This document shows positions 18,850 through 29,002 of a DNA stretch of 64,000 nt, piece by piece; the first letter of the stretch is position 1, and every line of letters begins with the position of its first letter. The notes below the pieces were generated by a model. It saw only the letters and a list, made by a program, of their open reading frames with translations. It did not search any database and was not told the origin of the DNA. Position numbers and translations under genes: made by a program. Source of the DNA: CATQHD01 sp965202675 (GTDB taxonomy: Bacteria; Actinomycetota; Acidimicrobiia; Spongiisociales; Spongiisociaceae); NCBI GenBank assembly GCA_965202675.1, contig OZ241842.1, positions 2,294,001 to 2,358,000 of the forward strand. Direction: 5' to 3'.

Positions 18850-21800
18850 TCAACATATTTCGATGCGAGCCACGGCTACGAGCTGATGGTCGATGATTGG
18901 GTGCCTGTGGGTTTCGATCTCTCTGATCTGTTGTTCGCGCTCCACGGCGAGCCCTGCTACGAGTTGCCGAGCATGGTCATAGTTCCTTTTCCAGACAGGA
19001 AGTATTCTCCGTTCGCTTTCATCGGTGCTTGCACGGAGCCGTTCAAGGATGGCATGCGTGCTGTCAAGCTTGTCGCGAGCAGCGCGTTCTCGGTGGTTGA
19101 ACCAGGCCTCCAGCCGATCCCGCTCGCGGTCAACACGCTCGCCAGCCTCATGGGTCACGATTCCTTGACGTTTGTCCGCAAGTCGGTTGACGTATGTCTC
19201 GGCTACGGCAGATGCTTCGTTGATCCTGTTAACAGGAATCTCATCTATAGGGATGTCCATTTCTCCCCGGCGATTGAACAAGGCACCTCGCTGGACAATT
19301 GCTATTCCTATATCGTTGTTGGCTGTTCCATTGTCGTTCACGAATATTGGCACTAGATCGGACCGGGGCCTTATGCCAGGCGTATTAATGAGGTGAACGA
19401 ATAGCCAGCCTTTATCGGCAGGAAGGTCGGCACCGGTATTGATCCGCCATGATCCAGTGGCACCTTCGTAACTGTCTTCGAGAATATCGTTCACGATTGC
19501 TTCAATTATTGGATGTCCAAAAGCGAAGAACTCTACGTGTTCGGAATCGCGAAGCGCGTCTGGATGGAACACAGCCCATCGTCTAGGACTGTTTAGAAAG
19601 AACTCGTAATGATGGTCACCTCGGAAGGGGTCATTGAATTTCAGCTCATATTCGTCTTGATTCGCCTTGATATAGGTGCGTATATCGGCAAGCAGAGCTA
19701 TCATGAAAGCCTTCTGCACCTCCGGACTTAGGCCGAATCCTTGGCCAGCAATTTTCTCGGCGATTTCGCGGTTGTAGCTTTTAATATCCATGACGAAATC
19801 ACGGAGCTGTTCTTCAGCCTGACGGGCCTGCTTGACCTGATCTTCTAGGCGCAGGCCTAGCTCCTTGAGGGCTATGTCACGTTCAGATGGCGCGCGGCGT
19901 AGGATCTCACGCAGGTTGCCCTCTGTGTCGCCGAGGATTGGGTCAAGTCCACCTACAGTTTCCTCGAATGCGTTGATGCGTTTTTCAAGAACATCAAGGA
20001 TGCGCTCCTCAATCGTGTCCTCGGCATAGAGATTGAACACTTGAACTACATGTTCCTGACCGATTCGGTCAAGGCGACCTATGCGTTGCTCTACGAGCAT
20101 AGGGTTCCAAGGCAAATCATAGTTAACCAAGTAGTGGCAGAACTGGAAGTTCCGGCCTTCACCACCCGCCTGTGTAGAGATAAGGACCTGTGGGCCCTTT
20201 CCACGGCGGAATGATGTCACAGCATCGTCCTTGGCCATCGACTTGAGCTGGCCGTGGAAGAGATTGATGCCGACATGATGACCATGTCGGCTGGCTTGGT
20301 CTAGGAGTTCTTTGAGATAGGACTGGGTCTCTCGAAATTCGGTGAAAACAAGTACCTTGGCATGCGGATCTTCATCAAATAGTACCATCATGCGCCTGAT
20401 GAACTCCTTGCCCTTGGAGTCAACAGGAAGGGATTCCAATATTTGCACTAAGTCATTCAGCTCCTTTGCTTCCTCCTCGTGCAGGTTAGCCTTGGCGATT
20501 ACTTCGGCAGCCTCGTTCTCTTCAAGAAGTTGTTCAAGCCGTGCGTCGGGTTGCTCTTCCATCAGGGCTGTTTTCGCTAGGAGGCGGTCACGTCGGCTGG
20601 CGAGTGAAGAGCGTAGGGCTCGGATGCTACTGGCCATCAATTTTTGGAATAGAACCATGACAAACCCGATGGCATTTTCACTTGTTGACTCAGCAAGGGC
20701 GAACCCATTCTGAACATAGTTCTCCACCCGGGCAAGTGCTTCATGCTCATCATCGGTAAGAGTGACCCCCCAGCGATAGGCTTGCCGGGGCATGAAACCC
20801 CCAACTACCTTCTTGCGGTTCCGGATCAGAATTTCTGATATCAGATGCCGGTCTGCCAGTTGCTTGCACACTGCTTCACGCTCTTCCACCGATTTTTCCA
20901 GTCGTTTGTGGATATCGTGCTGAGGCGCATCAAGCCAACGGCTCACCCTCTCCAGGGTACTCGCTGGCTTCTCATCAGGGATCGGGTATCCTTCGTAGAG
21001 TTTTTCAACAAGTTTGCTTAGACCCCGCACTTCCGACCGGTGCTGATCAAAGTGTTCTTCGCTTGGGAACAGAACCGGATCTAGGAGTTCAATCAACGAG
21101 AACAGTTCGTGCGTACTAAGTTGCATAGGTGTTGCTGTAAGGAACAACATCGAACTTTTTACAGCCCGGGTCGGGTCGGTCAAGTCGCGCAATAGCCGGT
21201 AGAGCCTTGTTGTTGTAACGCGGTTTCCTTCACGTTTAGATCGGACATGATGTGCTTCGTCGACGATAATCATATCCCAGTCGACTTGCCTGACTTCGTC
21301 GGGTCGTGTACCGCTCGTTACCCATGCCTCGGAAACAATGACACTGTCATATCGAAGGAACGGGTTGTCGGTGTATCCCTCCGTTTTTTCTAGATAACGT
21401 ACAATTTCAGTATCCAGGATTGGGATAACCTCGTTGAACTTCGTCTTAAGCTCAAACTGCCACTGACGTCGGAGGCTCGGCGGAACGATGATAAGACAAC
21501 GCTTCACGATCTGTCTGGTGCGCAGTTCTTTGAGGATCATCCCGGCTTCAATTGTTTTGCCGAGGCCGACTTCGTCGCATAGCAGGAAACGATGGGGGTA
21601 GTTGGTGATCACCCGGTGTACAGCACCGACTTGATGCGGCTTAATATCCACCCTGATATGCCCCAGCGATACGAGATCGTTGTGTAGATGTGCCAGCCGG
21701 TGGTGGCGTGTTACAAGCGCCAATCGGAATTTCTTGTACGAGCCGATGTTCCCATTCCGGAATTTCGCAACCGGGTTGAGGTTTAAATACGGACGCAGGG

Positions 21801-22086
21801 CAGCCTCGGGGACAGTTTTACCACCACTCAAGAATTGGACACGCCATTTTGGGGGATGATCGCTGATAGGCTCGAGGAGGAGTCCGGTTTCCTCAGTACC
21901 GACTCGTACCACCATCGGTGGCAGTTCCACCCGCCGGAGATTGGCCTCCTTCCAATTCAGACGCGGGCCCAAGTCAACCCCAGGGTCCCACCGTACGGTG
22001 GCGTACGCGCCGTTGAGTTCCTCTAGAACCCCGTAGCTACCTGGCTGACTGACGAACTCAACCAGCATACCCCTCTCGAGTTGCAC
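18850..22086 (-). CDS. drmD: SNF2-family helicase DrmD of the DISARM locus
   Basis: 1078 residues, GTG start with AGGGAGG seven bases upstream. The N-terminal 120 residues are a small beta-rich region. The SNF2/RapA-type helicase core has DEVGLGKTIEAGM (Walker A, about residue 170), DEAHH and LTATPMQLS, and in the second lobe TQAGGEGRNFQF and the long VEQRIGRLDRIGQ motif. A charged coiled-coil-like region closes the protein. In class 1 DISARM, drmD accompanies drmA and drmB. Here it is first in the row, and its upstream region is cut off 72 bp away by an ISL3-family element, so the original promoter may be gone. Confidence 0.82.
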   Translation of the reverse strand: MQLERGMLVEFVSQPGSYGVLEELNGAYATVRWDPGVDLGPRLNWKEANLRRVELPPMVVRVGTEETGLLLEPISDHPPKWRVQFLSGGKTVPEAALRPYLNLNPVAKFRNGNIGSYKKFRLALVTRHHRLAHLHNDLVSLGHIRVDIKPHQVGAVHRVITNYPHRFLLCDEVGLGKTIEAGMILKELRTRQIVKRCLIIVPPSLRRQWQFELKTKFNEVIPILDTEIVRYLEKTEGYTDNPFLRYDSVIVSEAWVTSGTRPDEVRQVDWDMIIVDEAHHVRSKREGNRVTTTRLYRLLRDLTDPTRAVKSSMLFLTATPMQLSTHELFSLIELLDPVLFPSEEHFDQHRSEVRGLSKLVEKLYEGYPIPDEKPASTLERVSRWLDAPQHDIHKRLEKSVEEREAVCKQLADRHLISEILIRNRKKVVGGFMPRQAYRWGVTLTDDEHEALARVENYVQNGFALAESTSENAIGFVMVLFQKLMASSIRALRSSLASRRDRLLAKTALMEEQPDARLEQLLEENEAAEVIAKANLHEEEAKELNDLVQILESLPVDSKGKEFIRRMMVLFDEDPHAKVLVFTEFRETQSYLKELLDQASRHGHHVGINLFHGQLKSMAKDDAVTSFRRGKGPQVLISTQAGGEGRNFQFCHYLVNYDLPWNPMLVEQRIGRLDRIGQEHVVQVFNLYAEDTIEERILDVLEKRINAFEETVGGLDPILGDTEGNLREILRRAPSERDIALKELGLRLEDQVKQARQAEEQLRDFVMDIKSYNREIAEKIAGQGFGLSPEVQKAFMIALLADIRTYIKANQDEYELKFNDPFRGDHHYEFFLNSPRRWAVFHPDALRDSEHVEFFAFGHPIIEAIVNDILEDSYEGATGSWRINTGADLPADKGWLFVHLINTPGIRPRSDLVPIFVNDNGTANNDIGIAIVQRGALFNRRGEMDIPIDEIPVNRINEASAVAETYVNRLADKRQGIVTHEAGERVDRERDRLEAWFNHRERAARDKLDSTHAILERLRASTDESERRILPVWKRNYDHARQLVAGLAVEREQQIREIETHRHPIIDHQLVAVARIEIC

Positions 22087-22157
22087 GCCTGGCCCTCCCT
22101 ATTAATCCGGCGCTTCCAATCTGCATATTACTCGTTGCCTGTGACACCTAGATTAGT

Positions 22158-23599
22158 GGCTCTTCGGAAATGAGGGGGGAGGGGCGGGCTGAGAGGGGGT
22201 AGGGGAATCCGCGGGATCGGGGGTGGGGTCCTCCATAATCGGACGCTGTAAACACTTCCCGAGTGAAGGAGGACCCCTGGTGGAGTGCAAGTATAAGCGC
22301 ATATGTGAGGTGATGGCCGGATTGGGGGGAGTGGAGATACTGGAGGCGAGCGAACCCCTGGACGGGGCTCTGCTGGTGGAGGTCCGCACCGTCGGGACGG
22401 CCCGTCCGTCGTGCCCCGGGTGCGGGGGGCGGGTGCGGTCGAAGGGCGAGAGGCTGGTAGAGCCGGCTGGGTCTGCCCATGGCCGGGCGGCCGGTGCGGC
22501 TGGGTTGGCGGAAACACCGGCGGGAGTGCCCTGACAGCGCCTGCGGGGTGGGTTCGTTTACCGAGCAGGATCCTCGGATTGCTCCGGAGCGGGGGTTGTT
22601 GACCTGCCGGGCTGGGCGGTGGGCGGCGGAGATGGTGGGCCGGGAGGGGCGGACGGTGTCCGCGGTTGCCAGGGAGCTGGGCTGTGATTGGCATACGGTC
22701 AACAAAGAAGTCATCCGCTGGGGCCAGGCGTTGTTGGAGGCCGACGAGGACCGGATCGGGGCGGTGGAGGCCGTCGGCGTCGATGAGACCATGTTCTGCC
22801 GCACCGCTCCCCGAAGGCGTCCGCGGAAGCAGTGGTGCACTTCTATTGTTGATGTCGAAGCAGGCCAGCTGTTGGATATAGTCCCAGGCAGAGAAGCCGC
22901 AGGGCCTGCCCGATGGCTCCAGGCGCGGCCCAAAGAATGGCGGGAACAGATCCGCTGGGCGGTGCTGGACCTGTCAGGGCCGTACCGGGCGGCCTACAAC
23001 GCGGCCATCCCCCATGCGGCCCAGGTCGCGGATCCGTTCCATGTGGTCCGGCTGGCCAACAACCGCCTCGACGAGGTCCGCCGCAGAGTCCAGAACGAGA
23101 CCGTAGGCCACCGCGGCCGCAAAGACGACCCCCTCTACCGGATCCGCAAGCTGTTGACCCTAGCCCAGGAAAGACTCGACCAGCCCGGCGGGGAACGCCT
23201 CCAAGGCCTCCTCAAAGCCGGGGACCCCTACGGAGAAGTCCGGCTGGCCTGGCACGCCAAAGAAACCCTCCGCGACGTCTACCAGATCCAAGACCCCGGC
23301 CTCGCCGACGAATACACCCGACAGCTCGCCGCCGACCTCCAGGACCAGTCCTGCCCCCCGGAGGTCAACCAACTCGGCCGCGCCATCGCCCGCTGGTACT
23401 CCCAGATCGTGGCCTGGCGTCCGCTCCCGGGTGTCGAACGGACCCACCGAAGCAGTCAACAATCTCATCAAACGGATCAAACGGATCGGGTTCGGGTTCC
23501 GCAACTTCACCAACTACCGGATCCGAGCGCTGCTCTACGCAGGGAAACCCAACTGGGACCTACTCCCCTCGGTGACTCCCCCCTGAAATCCGAAGAGCC
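22158..23599. mobile_element. Decayed ISL3-family insertion sequence at the CRISPR/DISARM junction
   Basis: 1442 bp with inverted ends: left GGCTCTTCGGAAATGAGGGG, right (inward) GGCTCTTCGGATTTCAGGGG. It belongs to a different subgroup from the copy at 5758. The flanking 8-mers (AGATTAGT left, CGTATTCG right) do not match, so there is no target duplication. The right end abuts the last 18 bases of a CRISPR repeat, whose other half is not present on the left side. Confidence 0.88.
22280..23586 (+). pseudogene. Frameshifted ISL3-family transposase
   Basis: The start is GTG 22280 with AAGGAGG seven bases upstream. The first frame gives the N-terminal zinc ribbon (SCPGCGGRVRSKG). Around 22465-22490 the frame must shift to continue with LPMAGRPVRLGWRKHRREC and the catalytic core (VDETMF, VLDLSGPYR, DPFHVV). 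At about 23425 a second shift is needed to reach the conserved C-terminus SNGPTEAVNNLIKRIKRIG and the stop at 23584-23586. With two frameshifts it should be inactive unless these are sequencing errors. Confidence 0.85.
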
Positions 23600-26500
23600 C
23601 GTATTCGACCCTCGTTCCGCCCCCGTCCGGTTGAAGACCGAAACCAGTGACCTGCCGCAATGAAGGAGGGTCGTATTCGACCCTCGTTCCCCAGTTAGAA
23701 TAATGAATTTGGATATAACGGCCGTGCCGCAATGAAGGAGGGTCGTATTCGACCCTCGTTCCGAAGACCCGCAAGGCCGATGGGCTAAAGACCAGCGGCC
23801 GCAATGAAGGAGGGTCGTATTCGACCCTCGTTCGGGGTGATCCGGGGATTGGTTCGGAAATTTCTTTTGGCTGCCGCAATGAAGGAGGGTCGTATTCGAC
23901 CCTCGTTCCCCACACCCCCACCCCCACCATCACACCCCTTCACAAGCCGCAATGAAGGAGGGTCGTATTCGACCCTCGTTCCATCTCCGGAGCCGGGGTT
24001 ACCCGGAGGACCGGGCTGCCGCAATGAAGGAGGGTCGTATTCGACCCTCGTTCACCACCACTACTCACACCCTCGATCACCAGACCCGAGCCGCAATGAA
24101 GGAGGGTCGTATTCGACCCTCGTTCAACACCCGCCTAAGTTCCAGCAACCGCGGTGCCATGCCGCAATGAAGGAGGGTCGTATTCGACCCTCGTTCGGGG
24201 TGCCCACACAGTCGTGCGGTACGGTCGTGTCGCCGCAATGAAGGAGGGTCGTATTCGACCCTCGTTCGATCATCTCGGACGCTTTCGCCTTGTCCCAGCC
24301 GGCGCCGCAATGAAGGAGGGTCGTATTCGACCCTCGTTCCCGGCAACGACGGTTTGCTTGACAATAAATTGTCAAGGCCGCAATGAAGGAGGGTCGTATT
24401 CGACCCTCGTTCCTGGGTTGTTGACCCCGCGGCGAACGATTTTCAGCTGCCGCAATGAAGGAGGGTCGTATTCGACCCTCGTTCCTACCCATTTTTGCCA
24501 CTCGGTGTCCAGAGCTTCGATGCCGCAATGAAGGAGGGTCGTATTCGACCCTCGTTCCCCCAGTTTGTGGTTCTTTCGGCGCAGAACCTCGTAGCCGCAA
24601 TGAAGGAGGGTCGTATTCGACCCTCGTTCACTGTGATAGAGGCGTCAATGATCCTGAATGGTATCGCCGCAATGAAGGAGGGTCGTATTCGACCCTCGTT
24701 CGCCGTATGGGGAGCGGGAGCGGGAGCGGGAGTAGAAGCCGCAATGAAGGAGGGTCGTATTCGACCCTCGTTCCGCGACCGTGGTAGCGCAGGACACCAC
24801 CACCACGGGCCGCAATGAAGGAGGGTCGTATTCGACCCTCGTTCAGCCCTTAGCCTCCCTATCGCCCGACCAGTCCTCATGCCGCAATGAAGGAGGGTCG
24901 TATTCGACCCTCGTTCGGCGGGCGTGTTTAACGCCGCATGAACTATATTGCCGCAATGTGCCGCAATGAAGGAGGGTCGTATTCGACCCTCGTTCCTATG
25001 TGCCCTTGGCCGAAGAAGGCCCGACCAGTCCTCATGCCGCAATGAAGGAGGGTCGTATTCGACCCTCGTTCGGCACCTGGCCAGTCAGGAAGAAGCCTTT
25101 GACTCGCCGCAATGAAGGAGGGTCGTATTCGCATGAACTAAAGGGTCGTATTCGACGCCGCGATTAAGGTGCCGCAATGAAGGAGGGTCGTATTCGACCC
25201 TCGTTCCGCGACCTGGCGATAGAACGGGAGCGCCCAGTACTGGGCCGCAATGAAGGAGGGTCGTATTCGACCCTCGTTCGTTTCACCTGAGAACATCGCC
25301 CGAGCTTTGGCGGCCGCAATGAAGGAGGGTCGTATTCGACCCTCGTTCCCCATGATCGCCCGGACCAATTTAGGGCGATCTGCCGCAATGAAGGAGGGTC
25401 GTATTCGACCCTCGTTCCCTGCTGGGAGCGGTGAGACTGTTCCCTGTATCGGGCCGCAATGAAGGAGGGTCGTATTCGACCCTCGTTCCTACCGAGACGA
25501 CGTGCCGGGAGGAACTAACCGACCTGCCGCAATGAAGGAGGGTCGTATTCGACCCTCGTTCGAGTTAATGTTGTCGCTGCGGCCGAATGTGGGTCACGCC
25601 GCAATGAAGGAGGGTCGTATTCGACCCTCGTTCCGAGGCACAGATACATCATAGTAGGGTTTAGAAAAGCCGCAATGAAGGAGGGTCGTATTCGACCCTC
25701 GTTCCACCCCCGGCTTCGACGACACACCCACTCTCCGACGCCGCCGCAATGAAGGAGGGTCGTATTCGACCCTCGTTCCCCCGACCTGTAACGGGCCGAA
25801 AGCGACACAGACGCCGCAATGAAGGAGGGTCGTATTCGACCCTCGTTCGCACTGACCCTACCGAGTCCCACGCCCTCAAACTGCCGCAATGAAGGAGGGT
25901 CGTATTCGACCCTCGTTCCCGGGTCGGTATCCACGAACTTATGACCGGGATCCTCTGCCGCAATGAAGGAGGGTCGTATTCGACCCTCGTTCCCCTTTTG
26001 CCCCTCTGATACCGCTCCTGTATACCAGGCCGCAATGAAGGAGGGTCGTATTCGACCCTCGTTCTCCAACCCGGTCGAAATCCGGCGCCGGGTAACCATG
26101 CCGCAATGAAGGAGGGTCGTATTCGACCCTCGTTCACCCCGAGCAACCACATTAGACCGAAACGGGCGCGTGCCGCAATGAAGGAGGGTCGTATTCGACC
26201 CTCGTTCCATAGCAGCCGAAGGGGGAAGGGCTTTAGGGAAACGGCCGCAATGAAGGAGGGTCGTATTCGACCCTCGTTCCCCCTGGTGGTGCTGGTGGTG
26301 GTGTCTGTGGTGGTGCCGCAATGAAGGAGGGTCGTATTCGACCCTCGTTCGCCGATCATAGTCGTCGTCGTCGTCGTTGCTGGTGTGCCGCAATGAAGGA
26401 GGGTCGTATTCGACCCTCGTTCCCTGCCACAATTCCTACGGAACCGTGTCGCGCCACGCAGGTCGGCGCGGACGATCGAACGGGCGCGTGCCGCAATGAA

Positions 26501-26888
26501 GGAGGGTCGTATTCGACCCTCGTTCCATTAGCAGCCGAAGGGGGGGGCATAGCACGGCCGCAATGAAGGAGGGTCGTATTCGACCCTCGTTCCCCCTGGT
26601 GGTGCTGGTGGTGGTGTCTGTGGTGGTGCCGCAATGAAGGAGGGTCGTATTCGACCCTCGTTCGCCGATCATAGTCGTCGTCGTCGTCGTTGCTGGTGTG
26701 CCGCAATGAAGGAGGGTCGTATTCGACCCTCGTTCGCCGGCTCGCACACTTCCCGAAGCCGCAATGAAGGAGGGTCGTATTCGACCCTCGTTCCAGAGCG
26801 GTTATCGCCTCCTGGTGCCGCAATGAAGGAGGGTCGTATTCGACCCTCGGTTGCCGCAATGAAGGAGGGTCGTATTCGACCCTCGTTC
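23600..26888 (-). CRISPR. Type I-G CRISPR array, about 45 repeats
   Basis: The unit is a 36-bp repeat starting GCCGCAATGAAGGAGG on the plus strand, with an 8-bp stem GAGGGTCG/CGACCCTC around TATT. Complete units run from 23654-23689 to 26853-26888: 44 identical and one variant at 26817-26852. Spacers are mostly 33-40 bp. The crRNA strand is inferred to be minus, because the cas operon, the leader side and an ATTG-containing 3' repeat end point that way. Irregularities: an 18-bp half repeat at 23600-23617 against the IS; a partial 9-bp repeat at 24950; a broken repeat at 25106-25131 plus fragment 25140-25155; duplicated spacers in 26172-26735; and zero spacer between the two leader-proximal repeats. 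Confidence 0.97.
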
Positions 26889-27061
26889 GGCTCGTGCCGG
26901 ATGGCGGCGTTGACCTGGGGTTTTGGTCAGGGTAACGAGCGGTGCTGGTGAGGCGGCCTGCTCTAGGTGTGATTTGGTTGTCAAGGAGCTCGAAACCTGT
27001 TGCGCTGGAACGATTCGAGCGCTCGCGGGGTTCGTAGCGGGCATTGTACCACTCGCAGGGG
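26889..27061 (-). promoter_or_regulatory. CRISPR leader
   Basis: 173 bp between the cas2 stop and the first repeat, the expected position of the leader that promotes array transcription and spacer integration. TTGACA occurs on the minus strand at 26984-26979, but no good -10 lies 17 bp further on, so the exact promoter is uncertain. Confidence 0.55.
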
Positions 27062-27358
27062 TTAGATGATCACAGGGCCGGTGGTGGGGAGTCGATTCGT
27101 TACACCCATGAAGGAGAAGCATCTGTTGCCGCGTTCTTCGGGGGTGCCTAGGTCGATTATAGCAATGGAATCGAGGCCGTGGTGGATTATATCGCCGAGG
27201 TCGGTCTTCATTGAAATAAGCTCTATCGTATCTAGATCACAGATAAACACGCTGTATTGTAGGCTCCAACCGTAGCCTTTCATTGTTTTGTGAACCCTTC
27301 GCAAGCGTTTGTCTTCCCGGATGTCGTAGGCTACCAGATATCTCTTGCGCTGTGCCAT
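27062..27358 (-). CDS. cas2: CRISPR-associated endoribonuclease/integration factor Cas2
   Basis: 98 residues. The first strand YLVAYDIREDKRLRRVHKTM with Asp at residue 12 and the ferredoxin-like pattern (YGWSLQYSVFICDL) identify Cas2. With Cas1 it forms the complex that inserts new spacers at the leader end. It starts six bases after the cas4-cas1 stop, with GAGGTGA as ribosome site overlapping that stop. It is the last cas gene before the leader. Confidence 0.93.
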   Translation of the reverse strand: MAQRKRYLVAYDIREDKRLRRVHKTMKGYGWSLQYSVFICDLDTIELISMKTDLGDIIHHGLDSIAIIDLGTPEERGNRCFSFMGVTNRLPTTGPVII

Positions 27359-27364
27359 CTGAGA

Positions 27365-29002
27365 TCACCTCGTCATGAAGGGGATATAATCGGGTATCTC
27401 ATTCAGAAGATAGGCTCCGAGCATACGAGCCTGAACTTCTAATACCCTTCGATAGGTGATTCGATATTTATAGGTTGGATGGATTATCTCGTGATCGAGT
27501 CTTCTCTCGTAGGCCGCCAGGAAAGAACGCCGTGCTTGTTGGGTTAGTGATACACCTTGTGCTCTTACTATGAAACCGGTAGGCCGGATCTCGCCGTTGT
27601 TGATCGCGTTGACCACTACCGAGTCGGCAATCAGAGGGCGAAACTCCTCGGCCAGGTCCAGAGCTAGGGCAGGTCGCCCGAAGCGGGGTCGGTGGTAGAG
27701 TCCCAGATATGGGTCGAATCCGACTCCGTGTACTGTAGCGGTCAGATCCTTGACCAGAAGCGAATAGGCATAGGAGAGCAGGCAGTTTACCGCATCCCTT
27801 GGGGGTCTCCGGTTGCGCCCGTTTACATCAAAGGTCCCGAGTTTATCGTTTCTGAGCATACCTGCGAATCGTCCGAAGTAGAGACGGGCTGCGGTGCCCT
27901 CGATTCCCAGCAGCGACTCGACTGATTCGATCTCCAGGGCTTGGTCGGCTAGATTCTTGAGTTGGAGAAGTACGGTGCTTACATCAGCCCGGGAGTTTCG
28001 CCTGAGGAAGGTGCGGCAGTTGCGGATCTTTCCTTCGACTAAGCGCCGCGCCACCGGCAGTCCGGCTTGGGCGGCAATGCCGACCTGACGCCTTCGAAGC
28101 TCCACGTGCTTGGATGGAAGGCCATGTGCTATACCCTGGAACCATCCGCCATACGAAAACCAACAAATCGGTATCTCTCGGCTGAACATCGCCCGCATCA
28201 GCTGCGAGGACATCTGGACGTTTCCAACAACATTGATTTGGGACACGTCAATGGCGCGTACCTGCTTTATCTCCTGGTTATGCCGGGTAACCCGCACCCT
28301 CCCTCCTCTGATTCCGATCCTCGCCCCCTGCTCGCTGACATATAAAGGGCGGGCGGCCGAGTCGCGTGGAGTCAGCCTCCGCGGTTGCTTGTCGGACCTG
28401 CGGTTGTGGAGGTTCGTTTCATCAGGGAGGCAGATCCCTACCAAAGAGCAATGTGCACACTTGGGGCTATCTACTAGAGGAGGGGGGATCTGCTGTGATG
28501 TTGCTACCTTTCTCATTGCTTGAATCATTTGTTCAATCTTGCTGAGAAAATGATCATCAAACGAGACTGTTACTCTTCTTCGGGTCTTTGCGAAGTAAAG
28601 AACACCTTCAGAACAGTTATAACCTTGGTCACGTAGGATGAGGCCAATAGCACAAAGCTGAGCCAACTCCGGTGTCCATTGAGGGCCATGAGCAGGTTGT
28701 CCTCGTTTGAATTCTACCGGAATGACGGAACCATCTACTCCTTCAATAATATCTGCTTTTGCTATCAGTCCCAAATTTTCTGAGCTGATAAGTACAGAGC
28801 TAGCTTCAATGAGAGGGTCTTCATCGGTGGGGCTTCCTATTCTTCCACGGCTCTTGTCTACAACACGGTGATTATATGTGCCTTCTACAGTATCTTGGTT
28901 GTCTTCAAACTGAGATTGAACCCATTCAAGATAGAACAGTCTAGGACAATATTCAAACTTCCTAATCATTGAAGCGGGTATTAGACTAGGAAGGTCAGTC
29001 AT
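27365..29002 (-). CDS. cas4-cas1: Cas4-Cas1 fusion protein (type I-G adaptation)
   Basis: 545 residues. Residues 1-200 are Cas4, a RecB-like nuclease: Cys19, Cys182, Cys185 and Cys191 for the Fe-S cluster, and nuclease residues Asp83 and Glu97-x-Lys99 (PVEFKRG). Residues about 210-545 are Cas1, with the catalytic Glu in GIEGTAARLYF and the His and acidic residue in GLYHRPRFGRPALALDLAEEF. Cas4 trims prespacers and selects the PAM; Cas1 with Cas2 integrates them. This fusion is a hallmark of type I-G (old I-U). ATG 29002 overlaps the cas8 stop by 8 bp; the frame is open further upstream inside cas8 but that part is non-coding. Confidence 0.92.
   Translation of the reverse strand: MTDLPSLIPASMIRKFEYCPRLFYLEWVQSQFEDNQDTVEGTYNHRVVDKSRGRIGSPTDEDPLIEASSVLISSENLGLIAKADIIEGVDGSVIPVEFKRGQPAHGPQWTPELAQLCAIGLILRDQGYNCSEGVLYFAKTRRRVTVSFDDHFLSKIEQMIQAMRKVATSQQIPPPLVDSPKCAHCSLVGICLPDETNLHNRRSDKQPRRLTPRDSAARPLYVSEQGARIGIRGGRVRVTRHNQEIKQVRAIDVSQINVVGNVQMSSQLMRAMFSREIPICWFSYGGWFQGIAHGLPSKHVELRRRQVGIAAQAGLPVARRLVEGKIRNCRTFLRRNSRADVSTVLLQLKNLADQALEIESVESLLGIEGTAARLYFGRFAGMLRNDKLGTFDVNGRNRRPPRDAVNCLLSYAYSLLVKDLTATVHGVGFDPYLGLYHRPRFGRPALALDLAEEFRPLIADSVVVNAINNGEIRPTGFIVRAQGVSLTQQARRSFLAAYERRLDHEIIHPTYKYRITYRRVLEVQARMLGAYLLNEIPDYIPFMTR

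Noticed and set aside
23654..26951. Many open frames of 60-300 codons in the CRISPR region
   Set aside because: They translate the repeat (EGRIRPSF, SNTTLLHCG and similar) and are not genes.
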